This document shows, piece by piece, positions 15,587 to 22,307 of a stretch of DNA of 22,307 bases; position 1 is the first letter of the stretch, and every line of letters begins with the position of its first letter. The position numbers and the translations under genes were made by a program. Origin of the DNA: CAZBUH01 sp964495095 (GTDB taxonomy: Bacteria; Bacillota; Clostridia; Oscillospirales; Oscillospiraceae); contig CAZBUH010000025.1 of the NCBI GenBank assembly GCA_964495095.1, forward strand, positions 1 to 22,307. Reading direction: 5' to 3'. The notes beneath the pieces are model-generated. The model was not told the origin of the DNA. It saw only the letters and a list, made by a program, of their open reading frames with translations, and did not search any database.

Positions 15587-15650
15587 GCGGAAGTCTATAT
15601 GCAAAACTGGAATGAAGATGAAACGGCCCCGTCGCAAAACAGGATCGTAA

Positions 15651-15697
15651 AGATATGGCGAGAGGCCAACCCCTTGGGTTGGCCTCTCGCCATATTT
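15651..15697. repeat. Perfect 20-bp inverted repeat with 3-nt loop
   Basis: ATATGGCGAGAGGCCAACCC (15653-15672) and its exact complement (15676-15695) flank a CTT loop. G-U and A-U pairs extend the stem to 22. It lies in the convergent gap between the MBL gene and the LysR gene. There is no real U-tract on either side, so it is an atypical bidirectional terminator at best; a palindromic mobile remnant is an alternative. Confidence 0.9.
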
Positions 15698-15886
15698 GCG
15701 TTAAATTCACAAATTATGCTGCCGGAGGACGCACCAATCCGGCGGTAAGCGCGGTGTTGGAGGTATTGGTATGCGATACCTTTGCGGGAGCCGCAGCGGA
15801 GCAGCGGCCCGGACAGCGTTTCCCTGCCGGCCAGACCGCTGTTTTGCTTTGTCCATTTTGCAGCGGCCCATTTCATAAAGCTGATT
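15698..15886. other. Gene-free convergent intergenic stretch, possible dispersed repeat
   Basis: No SD-led gene with recognisable content was found. The stretch is GC-rich with small overlapping ORFs on both strands, as expected for a non-coding repeat or decayed gene. No inverted ends or target-site duplication were seen. Confidence 0.35.
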
Positions 15887-16777
15887 TTATTCTCCGGGAA
15901 AGACCTCTTTTACCACATCCAGAAACAGCCTTGCGGCCGGGTTTGCCATATCCTTGTTCCAGGCCACCACATAGGTGCGTACGGCGTCGCTGCCGGGTAT
16001 CCGCTTAAAGCAGACGTTTTCTGAATAAAACACCCGGCTCAGTGCCTCCGGGATTATTGATATGCCCATTTCGGCTCCCACCGAGAGCAGCACCGCCTCG
16101 GCCCTGTCATATTTGCAGACGATATTGGGCGAATAGCCTCTGGCCGCGCAGACCCGCATTATCTCGCTGTGAAGCGCCGGGCCGTCGGTCTCGGAAACGC
16201 CGATGAACCGCTCGTTTTTAAGCTTTTCAAAATCAAGCTCCTGATCCGCCAGAGGATGGTTTGCCGGGAGAGCCACACACAGATGGTCCGTATGGGATAC
16301 TATGCTGCCGAAGCTGTCCCCCGCCGGCACCATCTCCCGGACGGCAAAATGGAAGTCGTATTTTTTCTCATTCATCGCCATCACCTGGCTGCTGCCGGAG
16401 GTGAAGGTTATATCGATAAGCACGTCCGGGTGCTTTTTTGAAAACACGGATATGCACTTTGACAGGGCCGCGCTGGAGGTCGTAAGCGCCGATATCAGTA
16501 CGCTGCCCACGTCGCCCCGCTCCATCTGCCGTATGTGAAACGCCGTCTTTTCCGCCAGATCCACCATCTCCACCGCCCGGGGCAGAAGCTCCCGGCCGGC
16601 GTCGGTCATGGAAACGCCTTTCCTGGAACGGAGAAACAGCACCGCGCCAAGCTGCTTTTCAAGCTCAAGAATACTGTGGCTCATAGAGGGCTGGGATATA
16701 CCGCAGCGCCGGGCCGCCTCTGAAAAATTCATGGTCTGAGCCACGGCTATAAAATATTTTAACTGGTTTGTGTCCAA
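15887..16777 (-). CDS. LysR family transcriptional regulator
   Basis: The 296-residue protein has an N-terminal winged helix-turn-helix (residues 1-60: NQLKYFIAVAQTMNFSEAAR, then ISQPSMSHSILELEKQLGA) and a LysR-type effector-binding domain (about 90-290). It reads from TTG at 16777; an in-frame stop lies just upstream and an AGGGAG SD is 10 nt away, and the next ATG would remove the first helix, so TTG is the real start. LysR proteins bind DNA as tetramers and respond to a small metabolite. The target is not clear, since the gene neither diverges directly from another gene nor forms an obvious operon; the MBL gene or the SDR could be controlled. Confidence 0.93.
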   Translation of the reverse strand: MDTNQLKYFIAVAQTMNFSEAARRCGISQPSMSHSILELEKQLGAVLFLRSRKGVSMTDAGRELLPRAVEMVDLAEKTAFHIRQMERGDVGSVLISALTTSSAALSKCISVFSKKHPDVLIDITFTSGSSQVMAMNEKKYDFHFAVREMVPAGDSFGSIVSHTDHLCVALPANHPLADQELDFEKLKNERFIGVSETDGPALHSEIMRVCAARGYSPNIVCKYDRAEAVLLSVGAEMGISIIPEALSRVFYSENVCFKRIPGSDAVRTYVVAWNKDMANPAARLFLDVVKEVFPGE

Positions 16778-16910
16778 ATGTTTTCAGCTCCCTGTAAAGC
16801 TCCCCGGTCAAATGAAATACCGGCCGGCGGACGCGGATGCCGGACTTTCCCCAATCCCGGCGCGGCCTGAAATTCTTTTGCGCCTCTCCCCCAAAAGGGG
16901 CATGGCGGCG

Positions 16911-17618
16911 TCAGTTCATCCCAAGATTGCTCCTGCCGGACAGCTCGTTATAATACTCGGCGTAGGTCACGCCGGTATAGGGCTCGGTCCACACGCCCAC
17001 CATAAATATGATGCCGTACAGGATATCCCACCCAATAAACGACAAATCCAGCACAAAAAGCTCGCCCTTGTGCCCGTCCATCATGGCCTTGGACCGCCGT
17101 ATGCACTCCAGGGCGCCCAGGCCCGGGTTGTCCAGCATAATGTACATGGCCTGCCTGTATCTGTAGGACGCCACGATTCCCGGCACTATGAAAAGGAGCG
17201 ACCACAGGAAGGTGAATATCCCCTCAAGTATGCAGAGCCAGATTATCTTTCCCGTTTTGGCAAAAACCTCAACAATATCCCCGAAGCCCGCCTTCTCGCC
17301 GCGGCTGAGCTTCATGCAGTAGTTGAGCCATCCGGCCCGCTGGATAATGAGATTTACAAGATAGAGAAGCGCCGTCAATATAATAGCCAGCGCGCCCACG
17401 TTGGGATATGCCGGCACCACCAGCTCTCCCCCGTGCTGCATCGCGTCCAGCATGTTCTGATAATACTGGGTGTAATATTCTGAAAAACCGGATATCCGGG
17501 TATACAGCAGGGAAACAACGTACAGCAGCACAACATACCCGGCCCCGATAAGCAGCGGGCTGGGCCGCGAGGTCATAACAATGCTCTTGGCGTTTCGCTT
17601 TAAAGTCAATCTGTTCAC
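16911..17618 (-). CDS. DUF975 family integral membrane protein
   Basis: The 235-residue polytopic membrane protein has the DUF975 pattern: an N-terminal NRLTLKRNAK, a TM helix, GWLNYCMKLSRGEKAGFGDI, LWSLLFIVPGIVASYRYRQA, then SKAMMDGHKGELFVLDLSF and the closing TEPYTGVTYAEYYNEL. About five to six TM helices. Function of the family is unknown. The frame is open to 17840, but the likely start is GTG at 17618, 9 nt from GGAAAGGG; ATG at 17627 directly abuts that SD and is less likely. It has its own extended -10 promoter and is divergent from the SDR gene. Confidence 0.85.
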   Translation of the reverse strand: MNRLTLKRNAKSIVMTSRPSPLLIGAGYVVLLYVVSLLYTRISGFSEYYTQYYQNMLDAMQHGGELVVPAYPNVGALAIILTALLYLVNLIIQRAGWLNYCMKLSRGEKAGFGDIVEVFAKTGKIIWLCILEGIFTFLWSLLFIVPGIVASYRYRQAMYIMLDNPGLGALECIRRSKAMMDGHKGELFVLDLSFIGWDILYGIIFMVGVWTEPYTGVTYAEYYNELSGRSNLGMN

Positions 17619-17655
17619 TGAAAGCATCCCTTTCCGCGCGTTCTTTACTGCAATA

Positions 17656-17661
17656 ATTGTA
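17656..17661 (-). promoter_or_regulatory. Extended -10 promoter for the DUF975 gene
   Basis: On the minus strand TACAAT is preceded by TGC (TGn motif). The -35 region 17 nt upstream is weak (TTCATT). Transcription would start near 17649, about 30 nt before the start codon. Confidence 0.55.
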
Positions 17662-17702
17662 GCACACTTTTCGTATAAATGAAATAACAATTTGCTGTTA
17701 TA

Positions 17703-17732
17703 TTGACGGGGCGGGTTTTTTAGGGGTATTAT
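17703..17732 (+). promoter_or_regulatory. Promoter of the SDR gene
   Basis: TTGACG (17703-17708), 18-nt spacer, TATTAT (17727-17732); five of six matches in each hexamer. The predicted start near 17739 lies in the 5' arm of the hairpin at 17735-17778. Confidence 0.7.
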
Positions 17733-17734
17733 AA

Positions 17735-17778
17735 GGAAAACGCCGGAAATCGGGATGTGGGATTTAACCGGCGTTTCC
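17735..17778 (+). promoter_or_regulatory. Hairpin at the 5' end of the SDR transcript
   Basis: GGAAAACGCCGG (17735-17746) pairs with CCGGCGTTTCC (17768-17778): 11 pairs with one bulged A and a loop of 21 nt. It stands about 12 nt before the SD AGGAG (17791-17795). No U-tract follows. It may protect the mRNA 5' end or serve as an operator. Confidence 0.6.
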
Positions 17779-17802
17779 TGAAATAACCGAAGGAGAGACA
17801 TT

Positions 17803-18507
17803 ATGAAAACCGCTCTTGTCACCGGGTCCTCCCGCGGCATCGGCGCGGCATGCGCCAGACGTCTTGCGGAGGACGGCTTCCGCGTTATTATAAATTATAT
17901 AAATTCCGCCGACAAGGCCCGGCGCCTGGCGGCGGAGCTGGGCGGCGCCGCCATCCGGGCGGACGTCTCCGACAGGGCACAGGCGGAGGAAATGTTCGCT
18001 GCCGCCGGTGATGTGGACGTGCTTGTGAATAACGCCGGCATCGCCCGGCAGGAGCTTTTCACCTGCATATCCCCGGAGGATTGGCGAAGGATATTTGCCG
18101 TGAATGTGGACGGGGCCTTCAACTGCTGCCAGCTTGCTCTGCCCCATATGATACACGGAAAAAGGGGTAAAATCATAAATATCTCCTCCATGTGGGGCAT
18201 AACCGGCGGCTCATGCGAGACCGCCTACTCCGCCTCAAAGGCTGCGGTCATCGGCCTCACCAAAGCTCTGGCAAAGGAGGTAGGCCCGTCGGGCATACAG
18301 GTAAACTGTGTGGCCCCAGGCGTCATCGACACGGACATGAACGGCAATCTCACGCCGGAGGATATGGAGGCTCTCCGGGAGGAAACTCCCCTGTGCCGCA
18401 TCGGCTCTGTCAGCGATGTGGCGGCTGCGGTAGGTTTTCTCGCCTCCCCGGGCGGGGATTTTATAACCGGGCAGGTCATCAGCGTAAACGGCGGGCTTGT
18501 GATCTGA
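17803..18507 (+). CDS. Short-chain dehydrogenase/reductase, FabG-like
   Basis: The 234-residue classical SDR has the cofactor motif TGSSRGIG (7-14), NNAG at 76-79, and catalytic Ser128/129, Tyr142 and Lys146 (YSASK). R40-R41 and the loop after beta 2 leave NADPH or NADH choice open. The late sequence RIGSVSDVAAAVGFLASPGGDFITGQVISVNGG is typical of FabG/3-oxoacyl-ACP reductases, though family members also reduce sugars and other ketones. SD AGGAG is 7 nt before the ATG. The gene has its own promoter and 5' hairpin. A truncated DXS-like gene begins about 40 nt after its stop, so it does not sit in a fatty acid synthesis cluster and the substrate is unclear. Confidence 0.9.
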   Translation: MKTALVTGSSRGIGAACARRLAEDGFRVIINYINSADKARRLAAELGGAAIRADVSDRAQAEEMFAAAGDVDVLVNNAGIARQELFTCISPEDWRRIFAVNVDGAFNCCQLALPHMIHGKRGKIINISSMWGITGGSCETAYSASKAAVIGLTKALAKEVGPSGIQVNCVAPGVIDTDMNGNLTPEDMEALREETPLCRIGSVSDVAAAVGFLASPGGDFITGQVISVNGGLVI

Positions 18508-18549
18508 CCTTAAGGCAAGCGGGAGACCGGCGGCAAAGCCGAGTGCAAT

Positions 18550-19714
18550 TTTTTCAGAGCATTGGGGTTTGAATATTCCTTTGTCCGCGACGGAAATGAC
18601 GTAAACGAGATGATAAATGCGTTGGAAAGGGCGAAAAACGCGGATCATCCGATTGTCATTCACATGTGTACGGTAAAGGGAAAGGGCTATCCCCCCCGCG
18701 GAGAAGGACAGGGAAAAATGGCACTATATGGAGCCGTTTGACATAGCTGCGGGAAAGCCTCTGCGCGCCCTGCCGCCGGTGGAGACCTACGAAAACCTTA
18801 CCCGTGATTATCTGGCCGAAAGAATGAGAGAGGATCCGGCAATCGTGGCGGCCACGGCCGGGACGCCAAAAATCTTCGGATTTGACAGTACTTTGCGAAA
18901 GAGATACCCAAAACAGTTTGTGGATGTGGGAATTGCGGAGGAGCACGCCGTTGCAATGGTTTCCGGAATTGCAAAAAACGGCGGCAAGCCTGTGTTTGGA
19001 GTCAGCAGCTCGTTTTTGCAGAGGACCTACGACCAGCTTTCCTCAGATTTGGGGTTAAACAGAAGCCCGGCGGTGATTCTTGTGTTTTTCGCGGGAATAT
19101 CCGGCGGCAGCCAAACGCACATGGGGTCTTTTGATATCCCCCTTGTGTCCAATATTCCAAATCTGATTTGTCTGGCGCCTACCTGCAGGGAGGAATACCT
19201 CAATATGCTTGAATGGGGGCTGCGGCAGACAGAAAGCCCGGTCGTTATCCGCGTGCCGGGAATTGAAGCTGTGAGCAGAAACGCGGAATTACTGCCCGCA
19301 TACGGCCATCCCGCAAAATATGAAATCGTGGAACACGGCGCGGATGCTGCGATTCTGGCCCTTGGGGGCTTCTTCGGACTGGGCGAAAGCGTGGCGGAAA
19401 AATTGAAAACAAAATATGGGATACATGCGACGCTGATTAATCCCCGGTATGTCTCGGCGGTGGATGAAACGGTGCTTGAGGCGCTGCCGAAGTATGGGCA
19501 CAAATTGGTCGTCACGCTGGAGAACGGCGTTTTGGACGGCGGGTTTGGCGGGAAGATTGCAGGATTTTATAAAAATACGTCTGTGAGGGTGCTGAATTTC
19601 GGAGCAAAAAAGGAGTTCATGAACCTTGTCCCGATAGAGGAGCAATACCGCAGATACCGATTGACGGATGAACAGATTGCCGCTGATATTGCCGGGAATT
19701 TGGAGCGCATTTAA
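18550..19714 (+). pseudogene. 5'-truncated, frameshifted DXS/transketolase-like gene
   Basis: Recognisable sequence begins at about 18550 (FRALGFEYSFVRDGNDV) at the end of the thiamine-pyrophosphate domain and runs to KGKGYPP. At 18691-18697 a run of seven C shifts the frame; six would join it to AEKDREKWHYMEPFD. An intact 328-codon frame from ATG 18728 then carries the pyrimidine-binding domain (FVDVGIAEEHAVAMVSGIAK, FLQRTYDQLSSDL) and the C-terminal transketolase domain. The first 200-plus residues, including the diphosphate-binding motif, are absent, so the enzyme cannot be active as encoded. DXS motif DRAGLVGADGPTHQG is altered here (FFAGISGGSQTHMG), so it may be a DXS-like side branch. 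Few Ile codons are ATA (about 4 of 21), unlike metI. A split-transketolase C subunit from 18728 is an alternative. Confidence 0.75.
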
Positions 19715-19750
19715 GGCCGGCGCCCGGTGGAAATTTTCAAGTGCGGATTT

Positions 19751-20782
19751 TTACGGCGATACGAGCCTTTTGACCGCCGGCAGCTTTTTTATAAGCATTA
19801 CGGTGAGAAGGGAGACGAGAAAAATACACCCCGCCCGGAGCGGGATGGAGAGCAAGGGGGCCGAAGCCCCCAGCAATCCGGCAAGCCAATTATCCAGAAG
19901 CTGGATATAAAGCAGATGTACAAAACAGATTCCCAGAGTGCAGGAGGAGAGATAGCTCAAAATATGCCGCCCCTTCAGAACGGCGCCGGGAAATCTGCCG
20001 CATAGCTCCTTTATAAGCACGAAAACGGCCATGCCCATGGCGAGGGAATTTGCGGAAAAGAAGCTCATAACAAGCTCCACGGCCTCCTCTCCCCTGTCCC
20101 CGGAGAAGCAACAGAGGCAGACGGGGAACAAAAAGCCCGCCAGCCCGCCGGCGTACAGGGCGTATTTTGCCCGGTCGGTAAGGCCAAACCGCTTAAAATA
20201 CCCCGCGAAAAGATAGCAGAACACAAAGCCCAGGGACGAATCCACCTTCATCTTCTCAATTACGGCGGCCAGTATGGGGAAGCGGCCGGAGCGCAGGGCG
20301 ATGAAAATTACGGAGCCGAAAAGGAACGTTAGCGCGAGCGTATAGATATACTCCCGTCTGGAGGCGTTTTCAGCGAAAACAGCCAGAGGAGGCGTGAAAA
20401 TATAGAGGCAGATGATGGCGTAGAAATACCAGAGGTGCAGCGGCTTTGTCATAAGGTATTCAAAAACGGACCAAACCCCGGAAAAGGAGTGGCCGCCGCT
20501 TATAAGGCCGTAAATGTAATATATGCCGGACCAGGCGGCCATGGCGGCGAAGAGCCTTAGGCACTTTTTAAGCAGACGGGGGATGGCGGCGCCGCTGTCC
20601 AGCATATAATAGCCGCTTATCATACAGAAAACAGGGATGCTGAACCTGGCCAGTGAGTTATAAATTACGCCGGAAAGCGAGTAGGCCCTGGGGATATGTA
20701 TCATTACGACGAAAAAGCAGGACAGCAGCCTTAAAATATCCGTGTCCGTGTCGTGCCGCAGCTTTTGCTCTGTAATGGCCAT
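19751..20782 (-). CDS. Acyltransferase family 3 membrane protein
   Basis: The 343-residue polytopic protein has about ten TM helices and the Acyl_transf_3 opening: DTDILRLLSCFFVVMIHIPR with the conserved histidine in VMIHIP, then SIPVFCMISGYYML and LWYFYAIICLYIFTPPL. The family transfers acyl groups, often acetyl, to cell-surface glycans or peptidoglycan. ATG at 20782, with an AGGTGAG-like SD. It converges with the DXS-like pseudogene (36-nt gap) and diverges from the XRE regulator gene. A near-consensus promoter lies upstream on the minus strand, with repeated AAGGAT heptamers that a regulator may bind. The acceptor molecule is not known. Confidence 0.9.
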   Translation of the reverse strand: MAITEQKLRHDTDTDILRLLSCFFVVMIHIPRAYSLSGVIYNSLARFSIPVFCMISGYYMLDSGAAIPRLLKKCLRLFAAMAAWSGIYYIYGLISGGHSFSGVWSVFEYLMTKPLHLWYFYAIICLYIFTPPLAVFAENASRREYIYTLALTFLFGSVIFIALRSGRFPILAAVIEKMKVDSSLGFVFCYLFAGYFKRFGLTDRAKYALYAGGLAGFLFPVCLCCFSGDRGEEAVELVMSFFSANSLAMGMAVFVLIKELCGRFPGAVLKGRHILSYLSSCTLGICFVHLLYIQLLDNWLAGLLGASAPLLSIPLRAGCIFLVSLLTVMLIKKLPAVKRLVSP

Positions 20783-20815
20783 GCCCTGCTCACCTGCCTT
20801 GAAATGGGAATTAAA

Positions 20816-20876
20816 ATCCTTAATTACTGTGATTTTATATCCTTAAAATCCATATGTCAAGGAAAACAAATCCTTT
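20816..20876. repeat. Three ATCCTTA/T heptamers in the divergent control region
   Basis: ATCCTTA at 20816-20822 and 20839-20845 and ATCCTTT at 20870-20876. The middle copy lies within the spacer of the acyltransferase promoter and the others flank it, so they could be operator half-sites, perhaps for the adjacent XRE protein. Confidence 0.45.
20832..20860 (-). promoter_or_regulatory. Near-consensus promoter of the acyltransferase gene
   Basis: On the minus strand TTGACA (20860-20855), 17-nt spacer, TAAAAT (20837-20832). Transcription would start near 20825, giving a UTR of about 43 nt. Confidence 0.8.
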
Positions 20877-20905
20877 ATGTCCATAATTTCGACTGTCTAT
20901 GGAGT

Positions 20906-20911
20906 TATACT
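20906..20911 (+). promoter_or_regulatory. Weak promoter candidate for the XRE gene
   Basis: TATACT (20906-20911) resembles a -10 box, but no good -35 box is seen at 16-18 nt. A start near 20918 would leave a UTR of only about 13 nt. Confidence 0.35.
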
Positions 20912-20930
20912 ACATACTGGGGGCGAGGCT

Positions 20931-21251
20931 GTGGACTATATCGATTGGTTTTACGACAGGATAGCGGAGCTGCGTATGCAGAAGGGCGTTTCCGCCAGGG
21001 ATATGAGCCTTTCGCTGGGGCAAAGCGAGAGCTATATCAACAAAATAGAAAACCGGCGCACATTGCCGTCCATGACCGGATTTATCTATATATGCGATTA
21101 TTTCGGCATAACTCCGGGGCAGTTTTTTGACCCGGCCTGCGCCGCGCCCATGAAATCCAGGGAGCTTATGGATGAGATAGGCAGGCTTACGCCGGAGCAG
21201 GCGGATCACATACTCCGGGTGATAAGGGATATAAACGGGAATAATGCTTAA
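20931..21251 (+). CDS. Small XRE-family helix-turn-helix regulator
   Basis: The 106-residue protein has a Cro/C1-type helix-turn-helix at about residues 9-65 (RIAELRMQKGVSARDMSLSL, then ESYINKIENRRTLPSMTGFI and CDYFGITPGQFF), followed by a short helical tail (LMDEIGRLTPEQADHILRVI). The frame opens at ATG 20877, but the GTG at 20931 has a G-rich SD (GGGGG 20919-20923) and begins directly before the domain (MDYIDWFYDRIAELR); the extra 18 residues do not look like part of the fold. Lone short XRE proteins usually act as repressors. It diverges from the acyltransferase gene, a likely target. Two terminators follow. Confidence 0.88.
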   Translation: MDYIDWFYDRIAELRMQKGVSARDMSLSLGQSESYINKIENRRTLPSMTGFIYICDYFGITPGQFFDPACAAPMKSRELMDEIGRLTPEQADHILRVIRDINGNNA

Positions 21252-21257
21252 AAAGGA

Positions 21258-21293
21258 AACTCCGCCCAGATTCAGGCCCGGGGCGGGGTTTTT
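21258..21293 (+). terminator. Terminator after the XRE gene
   Basis: AACTCCGCCC (21258-21267) pairs with GGGCGGGGTT (21281-21290), 10 pairs including one G-U, 13-nt loop, U-tract to 21293. Confidence 0.9.
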
Positions 21294-21300
21294 ATTTTCA

Positions 21301-21343
21301 GATTGCTGTTTTTTCTTTCAGAAAACAGTAATCTTCTTTTTTT
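21301..21343 (+). terminator. Second tandem terminator
   Basis: GATTGCTGTTTT (21301-21312) pairs with AAAACAGTAATC (21322-21333), 12 pairs with one G-U, 9-nt loop, then TTCTTTTTTT. Two terminators in a row isolate secA from upstream transcription. Confidence 0.85.
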
Positions 21344-21356
21344 ATCTTGACTAATG

Positions 21357-21365
21357 TGGTATACT
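21357..21365 (+). promoter_or_regulatory. Extended -10 promoter for secA
   Basis: TGG directly before TATACT (21360-21365) gives an extended -10. The nearby TTGACT (21347-21352) is only 7 nt away and cannot be its -35; the proper -35 position is T-rich. Start expected near 21372. Confidence 0.55.
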
Positions 21366-21386
21366 ATCGGCAAAGTGGTATTTTAT

Positions 21387-21410
21387 GCACATCTGGTTTT
21401 TCGGGTGTGC
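21387..21410 (+). promoter_or_regulatory. Hairpin in the secA leader
   Basis: GCACATCTG (21387-21395) pairs with CGGGTGTGC (21402-21410), 9 pairs with two G-U and a 6-nt loop. GTGTGC (21405-21410) could alternatively pair with GCGCAC (21426-21431). No U-tract follows. Confidence 0.5.
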
Positions 21411-21485
21411 GGGATAAGGAAAAAAGCGCACGGTTATTTAGGCGCTGTTGATACATCCATTTTAGGAAAGGTGAAAATTACTGTT

Positions 21486-22307
21486 ATGGGACTTATTACA
21501 AAGCTCTTCGGCACCCGCAGTGAGCGGGAGGTAAAGCGGATAGACCCGCTGGTGGATCAAATCGAGGCGCTGGCGGAGGAATATAAGGCTCTCTCCGACG
21601 AGGAGCTTAAAGCGAAAACGCCGGAATTCAAGGAGCGGCTCCAAAAGGGCGAGACACTGGACGATATCCTGCCGGAGGCGTTTGCCGCCGTCCGGGAGGC
21701 TGCGGACAGGGTCCTGGGCCTGCGGCCTTACAGGGTGCAGCTCATAGGCGGAATAGTTCTCCATCAGGGGCGTATCGCCGAGATGAAAACAGGCGAAGGC
21801 AAGACGCTTGTGGCAACACTGCCCGCGTATCTCAACGCGCTGGCGGGCAAGGGTGTCCATGTGGTGACTGTAAACGACTATCTGGCCCGCCGCGACAGCG
21901 AGTGGATGGGCAAGGTGCACCGCTTTATGGGACTTACTGTGGGACTTATAGTAAACGGCCTCAGCTCCGAGGAGCGGAAGGCCGCCTACGCCGCGGATAT
22001 AACCTACGGCACCAATAATGAGCTGGGCTTCGACTACCTCCGGGACAACATGGCCATTTATAAAAAGAATATGGTCCAGCGGGGCCACGCCTTCGCCATC
22101 GTGGACGAGGTGGACTCCATATTGATAGACGAGGCCAGAACTCCGCTTATCATATCCGGCCAGGGCGACGAGTCCACCAGCCTCTACCAGCAGGTGGACG
22201 ACTTTGTGTCCCGGCTTAAAAAGGTGGTCTACGCCTCCGTGGACGAAAAGCAGGAGGAGGACGAGAACCTGGACGCCGACTATGTGGTGGATGAAAAGGC
22301 CCGCACC
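21486..22307 (+). CDS. secA: Preprotein translocase ATPase SecA, 5' part
   Basis: The first 274 codons of secA; the gene runs off the window. SecA is the cytoplasmic motor that pushes unfolded preproteins through SecYEG. Visible are MGLITKLFGTRSEREVKRI, Walker A MKTGEGKTL (100-108), VTVNDYLARRD, the TYGTNNELGFDYLRDNM motif, and Walker B with DEVDSILIDEART (about 207-219), followed by the beginning of the preprotein-binding region. ATG 21486 gives the normal N-terminus. The best SD (AGGAAAGG, 21464-21471) lies 14 nt upstream, longer than usual; an in-frame GTG at 21471 overlaps it and is unlikely. It is preceded by two terminators, an extended -10 promoter and a leader of about 110 nt. Confidence 0.97.
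   Translation, partial: MGLITKLFGTRSEREVKRIDPLVDQIEALAEEYKALSDEELKAKTPEFKERLQKGETLDDILPEAFAAVREAADRVLGLRPYRVQLIGGIVLHQGRIAEMKTGEGKTLVATLPAYLNALAGKGVHVVTVNDYLARRDSEWMGKVHRFMGLTVGLIVNGLSSEERKAAYAADITYGTNNELGFDYLRDNMAIYKKNMVQRGHAFAIVDEVDSILIDEARTPLIISGQGDESTSLYQQVDDFVSRLKKVVYASVDEKQEEDENLDADYVVDEKART

Noticed and set aside
16770..17483. 237-codon plus-strand ORF opposite the DUF975 gene
   Set aside because: The minus strand encodes an evident polytopic DUF975 protein; the plus-strand translation is His/Pro-rich shadow sequence.
21347..21365. TTGACT plus TATACT as a classical secA promoter
   Set aside because: The spacing is only 7 nt; the extended -10 alone is the better reading.

Overview
The window looks like part of a chromosome from a Gram-positive Clostridia species of the Oscillospiraceae type. 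Supporting signs are the pnp - M16 peptidase gene pair seen in many Bacillota, SD-led genes with sigma-A type promoters, lipoboxed solute-binding proteins, a DUF975 membrane protein and fairly GC-rich coding sequence with heavy use of the ATA isoleucine codon (21 of 27 Ile codons in metI). It appears to come from a draft or metagenome assembly, because one gene is interrupted by 100 Ns. No rRNA, tRNA, CRISPR array, transposase or prophage gene was seen.

Layout: 1-2203 holds the 3' part of pnp and an M16 zinc peptidase gene. 2280-3970 is a MATE exporter with its own promoter, followed by a translationally coupled small acidic lipoprotein. 4021-11616 is a five-gene transcription unit: a large lipoprotein that joins a propeller-like region to a solute-binding domain, two sugar-type ABC permeases, a long coiled-coil membrane-fusion (HlyD-like) protein that contains the assembly gap, and a MacB-core-like protein without the usual multi-TM permease domain. 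No ATPase is encoded in this unit. 11693-14725 is a methionine uptake operon, metQ-metN-metI, preceded by a consensus promoter with a palindrome in its spacer and by a long structured leader. The leader has mutually exclusive helices, a Met/Cys-rich mini-ORF and an intrinsic terminator.

14822-19714 is more accessory in character: an MBL-fold hydrolase, a convergent intergenic region with a perfect 20-bp hairpin, a LysR regulator, a DUF975 membrane protein, an SDR oxidoreductase and a 5'-truncated, frameshifted DXS/transketolase-like pseudogene. The MBL gene and the pseudogene use much less ATA than the operons around them, suggesting acquisition. 19751-21251 is an acyltransferase-3 membrane protein divergent from a small XRE-type regulator, with a near-consensus promoter and repeated heptamers between them. 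After two tandem terminators the window ends in the first 274 codons of secA.

The two observations most worth following are the metQNI leader, which fits neither a complete SAM-I nor a complete T-box by eye, and the mixed importer/membrane-fusion/MacB-core operon. The N-gap is flanked by two identical 55-bp sequences in the same reading phase. Collapsing them restores one intact 655-residue gene, so the break is probably an assembly artefact.
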